Source: Candidatus Dormiibacterota bacterium (GTDB taxonomy: Bacteria > Chloroflexota > Dormibacteria > Aeolococcales > Aeolococcaceae). Taken from it: DNA of 18,014 nt. The stretch lies in the NCBI GenBank assembly GCA_027451645.1, contig DAIDIX010000006.1:1-18014 (forward strand), given 5' to 3'. The notes beneath the pieces are model-generated. The model was not told the DNA's origin and did no database searches. It worked only from the letters and a program-made list of their open reading frames with translations. A program made the position numbers and the translations under genes. Of the stretch, positions 13,750 to 18,014 are shown piece by piece; the first letter of the stretch is position 1; each line of letters begins with the position of its first letter.

Positions 13750-15333
13750 ATGTCCCTCGCCTCACCTGCACTGACTGACTCCCCACGCACCCGGAAGGGA
13801 CGCATCCCTGGGCCACCAGCAGCCCTCCTTGCAATCTGCGCAGTGGTAGATCTCATCGTCCTCGTTCCGATTGCGATAACGGTATACGATGCCTTGAAGG
13901 GCGGTGTTCCCCATGCTGCACATCTCCTTTCGACACGTGGCTCCTGGACCCTCATTGGAAATACAGTTGGTGTTGCGCTCATTGCAACACCGCTATGCGG
14001 CATCCTCGGCACAGTTGAGGCATGGCTCATTGAACGCACAGCCATCCCACTGAAAGCTGTGTGGTCCGTACTGCTCGTAGCCCCACTCACAATGCCTCTC
14101 TTTGTCACAAGCTACACCTGGGCCCATCTGGGTCCTCTCTTTCAGGGCGAGGTCGGCGCAATTGGAATCATCGTCGTCTCGTATTCACCACTCGTCTTCC
14201 TTCTCGTGAGTGCTGCACTCCGTGGACTCGATCCAGCTCTCGAGGAAGTCGCCCTGAGCATGGGATGGTCACCGGCCAGAACGTTTCTCACAGTTGTACT
14301 CCCACAGCTCTGGCCAGCACTCCTTGGCAGCATGCTTCTCGTAGGGCTCGATGCTCTCGTGGAATTTGATGCCTTTGTCGCACTCTCCTTCCAGACTGTG
14401 AGCACGACCATTTACGCCCAGTATCAGACGAGCTTCAGCAGCTCAGGAGCAGCAGTCCTCTCAACCTCCACCATCCTCTTCTGCATCATCCTCCTTGCAG
14501 GCGAACGGCTCTTCCGTGGCAACCGCAACTACACCCGGCTTGCCCAGGGAGCACAGCGTCCAGCAATCCTCCGGTTCAATGCCCGTACCCTTCCCATTCG
14601 GCTTGGGCTCCTCATCATTTTTGCTGGCATGGGAATTGTCCTTCCGCTCGCGACTCTCATCTACTGGTTCACATCAGGAAGCACACTTGCATTCAACCTT
14701 GCCTCTGCCAGTCTCGGTTCTCTCCCTGCAGCAACCCTCACCTCTCTTCTTCTTGGAATGGGAACTGCAGCCTTCACTGTGCTCCTCGCTTTTCCCGTTG
14801 CACTCCTCATAACTCGACACCCCACATTTCTCGCCAACGTGATGGAACGGACTGTCTTTCTTGCATTCGCACTCCCTGACCTTGTGGCAGCCATTGCCAT
14901 CAGCAGTGGAGCAAGTGCTGCAGCTCCATGGCTGTATGAGACTGTCCCGCTCCTCATCTATGCCTACCTCATCCTCTACCTCCCGCTTGCAGTAGTGGCG
15001 ATCCGCACATCGCTTGGCCAGATCGAGCCCCGCCTCGAGGAGGTGGCACGGACCCTTGGCAGCACGCCACTAGGTGTCATCCGCCGGATCGTCCTTCCCC
15101 TGTCTCGACCGGGTCTCGGCGCAGCAGCCGTGCTGGTCTTCGCGTTCGTTCTTGGTGACCTCTCCACTACCCAGGTACTCAGTCCACCAGGAATGACTAC
15201 ACTCGGCACGGAATTCTGGGCAAACAGCTCCACTGTTGCCTTCGCTGCAGCAGCACCCTTCGCACTGGTTCTCGCACTGCTTGCAGGCATTGCTGCCATC
15301 CTCCTCATGCGCTGGTTTGGAAAGCGGAGATAA
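13750..15333 (+). CDS. fbpB: Fe(III) ABC transporter permease, fused two-half type
   Basis: Inner-membrane channel of a ferric-iron importer (FbpB/FutB/SfuB type). 527 residues, about twelve hydrophobic helices, made of two homologous halves in one chain. Each half has the cytoplasmic coupling (EAA) loop that docks on the ATPase: EEVALSMGWSPARTFLTVVLP from residue 165, and EEVARTLGSTPLGVIRRIVLP from residue 430. The ATG at 13750 is preferred because GGGAG precedes it by 5 bases; an ATG six codons earlier lacks this. TACGAT (13735-13740) could be a -10 box giving a short leader. The ATPase gene follows after 7 bases. Iron rather than sulfate or putrescine is inferred from the fused-permease type, from FTR1, and above all from the FbpA-like binding protein in the same operon. 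Confidence 0.9.
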   Translation: MSLASPALTDSPRTRKGRIPGPPAALLAICAVVDLIVLVPIAITVYDALKGGVPHAAHLLSTRGSWTLIGNTVGVALIATPLCGILGTVEAWLIERTAIPLKAVWSVLLVAPLTMPLFVTSYTWAHLGPLFQGEVGAIGIIVVSYSPLVFLLVSAALRGLDPALEEVALSMGWSPARTFLTVVLPQLWPALLGSMLLVGLDALVEFDAFVALSFQTVSTTIYAQYQTSFSSSGAAVLSTSTILFCIILLAGERLFRGNRNYTRLAQGAQRPAILRFNARTLPIRLGLLIIFAGMGIVLPLATLIYWFTSGSTLAFNLASASLGSLPAATLTSLLLGMGTAAFTVLLAFPVALLITRHPTFLANVMERTVFLAFALPDLVAAIAISSGASAAAPWLYETVPLLIYAYLILYLPLAVVAIRTSLGQIEPRLEEVARTLGSTPLGVIRRIVLPLSRPGLGAAAVLVFAFVLGDLSTTQVLSPPGMTTLGTEFWANSSTVAFAAAAPFALVLALLAGIAAILLMRWFGKRR

Positions 15334-15340
15334 TGAATCC

Positions 15341-16456
15341 ATGAGCGAGCTGCGCTGCACAGGACTGACGAAGAAATTTGGCACACGCGAGGTGCTCTCC
15401 AGCCTCGACCTCACTGTGCCCAATGAAAGCATCGTTGCAATCGTTGGACCCTCCGGGAGCGGCAAGACCACTCTCCTGCGCTCCATACTTGGCCTGGTCG
15501 CAATAGATGAGGGAACAATCCATCTTGGAGACCGTGAACTCTCAAATGGACATTCCCGACTCGTGCCACCGCACCGCCGCACCATCGGCTACGTGCCCCA
15601 GGAGGGAGCCCTCTTTCCCCACCTGACAGTCTTCGAGAATGTCGGATTCGGTCTTCCACGAGGCGAACGGAAGGATGTCACGCACATCGACAGGGTGCTT
15701 TCCATAGTTGGCCTGAACGCAAACTACCGGAACAGAAAACCGCACGAGCTGTCTGGAGGAGAACAGCGTCGTGTCGCGCTCGCACGCGCACTCGCCCCAT
15801 CCCCATCATGTGTTGTCCTCGATGAACCGTTCACGGGGCTGGATGCCTCACTCCGCCAGACAACGCGTACTGCAGTTGCAGCAGCACTTCGCACATCCCA
15901 TGCAACTGCAGTCTTCGTCACCCATGACCAGCAGGAGGCATTCTCTCTCGGGGACTACATCGGCATTCTGCGGAACGGCAGCATATGCCAGTTCGGCCCG
16001 CCTGAGGACGTGTACAGGGAACCTGCCGACCCTGACACAGCCCAGTTCCTCGGAGAGACGAACATTCTCAGTGGCACAGTGACCAGAAATCATGCCATGA
16101 CTGCACTGGGAAAGCTTCCTGTGCTTGGCAGCCACGATGATGGTCCAGCACACATCCTCATCCGTCCAGAACAGCTCCATCTCCATGGCAGTGCACGTCC
16201 GGACGATAGCGACATGCAGGTACATGGACGCATCCTCTCGATCACCTTCTTCGGAGCACACTCCCTCATTTCCCTTGCTGTCAACGGCATCTATCCGAAG
16301 CAGATCATTGCCCAGCACCAGGGCCATGTTCCCTGGGATGAAGGTGAGCAGGTATTCATCTCGCTCACAGGTCGTGCAGCCTGCTATCCATCCCCGAAGC
16401 CGGCTCCCGCTGATCCAGAAACGGATGATGGGCGTACCAGTAATGATGACTCCTGA
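15341..16456 (+). CDS. fbpC: Fe(III) ABC transporter ATP-binding protein
   Basis: Cytoplasmic ATPase that drives the permease; 371 residues. All nucleotide-binding motifs are intact: Walker A GPSGSGKT (36-43), Q-loop Gln87 (YVPQEGALFPHLTV), signature LSGGEQRRVALARA (137-150), Walker B VVLDEP (158-163), D-loop GLDAS (166-170) and the H-loop VTHD with His195. Residues about 240-350 form the C-terminal regulatory (TOBE-like) region typical of the FbpC/PotA/CysA class, containing IRPEQLHLHG. The chosen ATG starts MSELRCTGLTKKFG, which aligns with family starts; a longer in-frame reading into the permease gene would be read-through of shadow sequence. GGAG lies 11 bases upstream. The acidic tail ends SNDDS. 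Confidence 0.94.
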   Translation: MSELRCTGLTKKFGTREVLSSLDLTVPNESIVAIVGPSGSGKTTLLRSILGLVAIDEGTIHLGDRELSNGHSRLVPPHRRTIGYVPQEGALFPHLTVFENVGFGLPRGERKDVTHIDRVLSIVGLNANYRNRKPHELSGGEQRRVALARALAPSPSCVVLDEPFTGLDASLRQTTRTAVAAALRTSHATAVFVTHDQQEAFSLGDYIGILRNGSICQFGPPEDVYREPADPDTAQFLGETNILSGTVTRNHAMTALGKLPVLGSHDDGPAHILIRPEQLHLHGSARPDDSDMQVHGRILSITFFGAHSLISLAVNGIYPKQIIAQHQGHVPWDEGEQVFISLTGRAACYPSPKPAPADPETDDGRTSNDDS

Positions 16457-16489
16457 AGAAACCGTATCAATTTGGTAGGATTATCAGTG

Positions 16490-17314
16490 ATGGCTGGTGC
16501 ATTCTTCATTTTTCTGAGAGAGGGGGTTGAGGGCAGCCTCATTGTGGCAATCCTCCTCGCCTACCTCGCCAAGATTGGTCGCAGGGACCTCTTTCGCGAT
16601 ATCTACATTGGAGTTGCTTCTGCACTCGTGCTTGCTGGTGCAGTCGGCACCGTTCTGTATCTCACCGTTCGGACATATGCCAACACTGCAGGGCAGACCA
16701 TTTTTGAAACTGTCACGTACATTCTTGCTGCAGCGATTCTCACGTATATGACTCTCTGGCTCCACCAGCATGCACGCTCTCTCTCCCAGGAGCTGCGGAC
16801 ACGGGTCAGCGTTGCCCTCGATGGCCGCCAGCGCCTTGGTCTGGGACTCCTTGCCTTCCAGGCCGTTGGCAGGGAAGGGCTTGAAACCATGGTGTTCACC
16901 CTTGCGCTCATCTTTGCCCAGGGGAGCAGCGGAATTGGCGTAGGCGGCCTTCTCGGACTTCTCCTCTCCTTTGCAATAGCGTTCATGATGTATCGTCTGG
17001 GAAAGCGTGTCAACCTAGGCAGGTTCTTCACCATTCTTGGTGTTCTCCTCACAGTGTTCGCTGCAGGCCTCCTTGCTGATGCCATCGAAAATCTCCAGCA
17101 GCTCGGCTGGATTCCGTTTCTTCATCAGGTCGTCTGGCATTCTGGACAGCTCATCAGCGAGAACAGTACATTCGGGGACATTCTCCACGTCTTCCTCGGA
17201 TATGCCTCCTCTCCTTCCGTACTGCAGCTTGGGGTGTATCTTGTATATGTCGTCATCGTTGCGACCCTCCTCATCCGCACTCCCAAGCGCCGCCCCTCTA
17301 ACGCTGCCTCCTAG
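16490..17314 (+). CDS. FTR1-family iron permease (EfeU-like)
   Basis: Oxidase-dependent-type iron permease in the cytoplasmic membrane; 274 residues, about seven helices. Both iron-binding REGxE motifs are present: REGVE (10-14) in the first helix and REGLE (128-132) in the fourth. Length and layout match bacterial EfeU/FTR1. ATG 16490 is preferred, with AGGA 9 bases upstream; TTG 16472 in the same frame is a weaker option. The usual partners EfeO (cupredoxin or M75 domain) and EfeB (heme peroxidase) or P19 are not seen within the window. Instead it sits between an ABC ATPase (33 bases upstream) and the ferric-binding lipoprotein (17 bases downstream), so it is probably in the same transcript and may take its iron from the same binding protein. 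Confidence 0.93.
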   Translation: MAGAFFIFLREGVEGSLIVAILLAYLAKIGRRDLFRDIYIGVASALVLAGAVGTVLYLTVRTYANTAGQTIFETVTYILAAAILTYMTLWLHQHARSLSQELRTRVSVALDGRQRLGLGLLAFQAVGREGLETMVFTLALIFAQGSSGIGVGGLLGLLLSFAIAFMMYRLGKRVNLGRFFTILGVLLTVFAAGLLADAIENLQQLGWIPFLHQVVWHSGQLISENSTFGDILHVFLGYASSPSVLQLGVYLVYVVIVATLLIRTPKRRPSNAAS

Positions 17315-17331
17315 GCAGTGGAGGCACTTAT

Positions 17332-18014
17332 GTGGCATCGTCCAAGCGATCCCCCCTGCTTCTGACTGCATTCGCAGTGCTGGGCATGCTCCTTGCTGCA
17401 TGCAACACGACAGGAAGTCCGGCAATAACGCTCTACAACGGACAGCACACTGAACTCACTGCTGCACTCTCTGACCGCTTCACGGCTGAGTCGCACATTG
17501 CAGTTGCAACTCGAAGCAATGATGGTGTCGTGCTCGCTGACCAGCTACTTTCCGAAGGGAGCCATTCTCCAGCAGATGTGTACTTCACAGAGAATTCGCC
17601 AGAACTCATGAATCTCGAGGAGCATCACCTCCTTGCAAAACTCCCTGCGAGCATTCTTCAGGAGGTTCCTGCAGGGGACAGCTCCCCGCAGGGAGAGTGG
17701 ATAGGTGTGGCTCTCCGCGTGAGCTGCATGGTATACAACCCCTCGCTCATCGCAGCCAATGCACTTCCCCATTCACTGCTCGATATTGCTGCTCCGAAAT
17801 GGAACGGGAAGATTGCCATTGCTCCAACGGACTCCGACTTCATTCCGCTTGTTGGTGCAATGCTCCATGCAGATGGTGCGGATACGACACGTTCCTGGCT
17901 TGCAGCAATGAAAACCAATGCACATCTCTACCAGGACGACGAGTCAGTGACAACAGCAGTAAATGATGGAGACGTGGCTATCGGCATCATCAACCAGTAC
18001 TACTGGTACAGGCT
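17332..18014 (+). CDS. fbpA: Ferric-iron-binding lipoprotein of the ABC importer, 3' end beyond the window
   Basis: Extracytoplasmic substrate-binding protein that captures Fe(III) for the permease. 227 codons are visible of an expected total near 330. The signal peptide ends in a lipobox LAAC, so Cys24 is the predicted lipid-modified residue. The Fe-binding residues of Neisseria/Haemophilus FbpA all have counterparts: His39 in YNGQHTEL, Glu87 in SPADVYFTEN, and Tyr223/Tyr224 in GIINQYYWYR, the Tyr pair typical of FbpA/FutA. The start is GTG, fixed by GGAGG (17320-17324) 7 bases upstream; the nearby ATG at 17330 is out of frame and quickly hits a stop. It is the fourth gene of the iron operon. 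Confidence 0.93.
   Translation, partial: MASSKRSPLLLTAFAVLGMLLAACNTTGSPAITLYNGQHTELTAALSDRFTAESHIAVATRSNDGVVLADQLLSEGSHSPADVYFTENSPELMNLEEHHLLAKLPASILQEVPAGDSSPQGEWIGVALRVSCMVYNPSLIAANALPHSLLDIAAPKWNGKIAIAPTDSDFIPLVGAMLHADGADTTRSWLAAMKTNAHLYQDDESVTTAVNDGDVAIGIINQYYWYR

Noticed and set aside
1..18014. CRISPR arrays, insertion sequences, integrase or phage genes
   Set aside because: No repeated spaced units, terminal inverted repeats or transposase or phage motifs were seen; the tRNA gene has no adjacent integrase or duplicated 3' end in the window.

Overview
The window is bacterial chromosomal DNA of moderately high GC, densely packed on both strands, with no mobile elements, CRISPR arrays or rRNA visible. 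No single gene fixes the phylum. The combination suggests an aerobic or facultative soil-type bacterium of an actinobacterial or Chloroflexota-like lineage: apparently leaderless genes with -10 boxes 5 to 7 bases before the ATG, a class III adenylate cyclase with a mycobacterial-type N-terminal regulatory domain, a b6-type cytochrome b with unusual partners, and a bacterial calpain. That placement is inference only.

Layout. 1-2401 (minus): a 3'-truncated glycerol kinase, then an M48-type membrane peptidase homologue whose HExxH zinc motif reads REAVR, so it is probably a pseudoprotease. 2464-3383 (plus): an unrecognised 259-residue protein and a tRNA-Leu(CAA). 3403-4864 (minus): a calpain-family (C2) cysteine protease overlapping a 102-residue protein by 11 bases. 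5008-6144 (plus): an old yellow enzyme of the YqjM type. 6145-7797 (minus): a DUF4288 protein followed by a zinc-ribbon/coiled-coil/DUF2130 protein with nuclease-like residues. 7922-9349 (plus): a dienelactone hydrolase-family enzyme and a HAD 5'(3')-deoxyribonucleotidase-like protein. 9357-10358 (minus): an adenylate cyclase with all six catalytic residues.

10515-12383 (minus) is a tight three-gene operon: a 58-residue single-helix protein, a b6-type cytochrome b (heme His spacings 14 and 15, no cysteine), and a 336-residue membrane protein with a large, probably extracytoplasmic domain in the place where subunit IV would be expected. No Rieske protein or cytochrome c is present in the window. 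A strong hairpin follows the operon and an AT-rich regulatory region precedes it.

12637-18014 (plus) carries a membrane-anchored GH43 glycosidase and then an iron-uptake operon: a fused Fe(III) ABC permease, its ATPase, an FTR1/EfeU-type iron permease, and a ferric-binding lipoprotein cut by the window end. Two mechanistically different iron import routes appear to be co-transcribed. The most unusual items are the pseudo-M48 protein, the calpain/small-protein pair, the atypical cytochrome b cluster and the mixed ABC-FTR1 iron operon.
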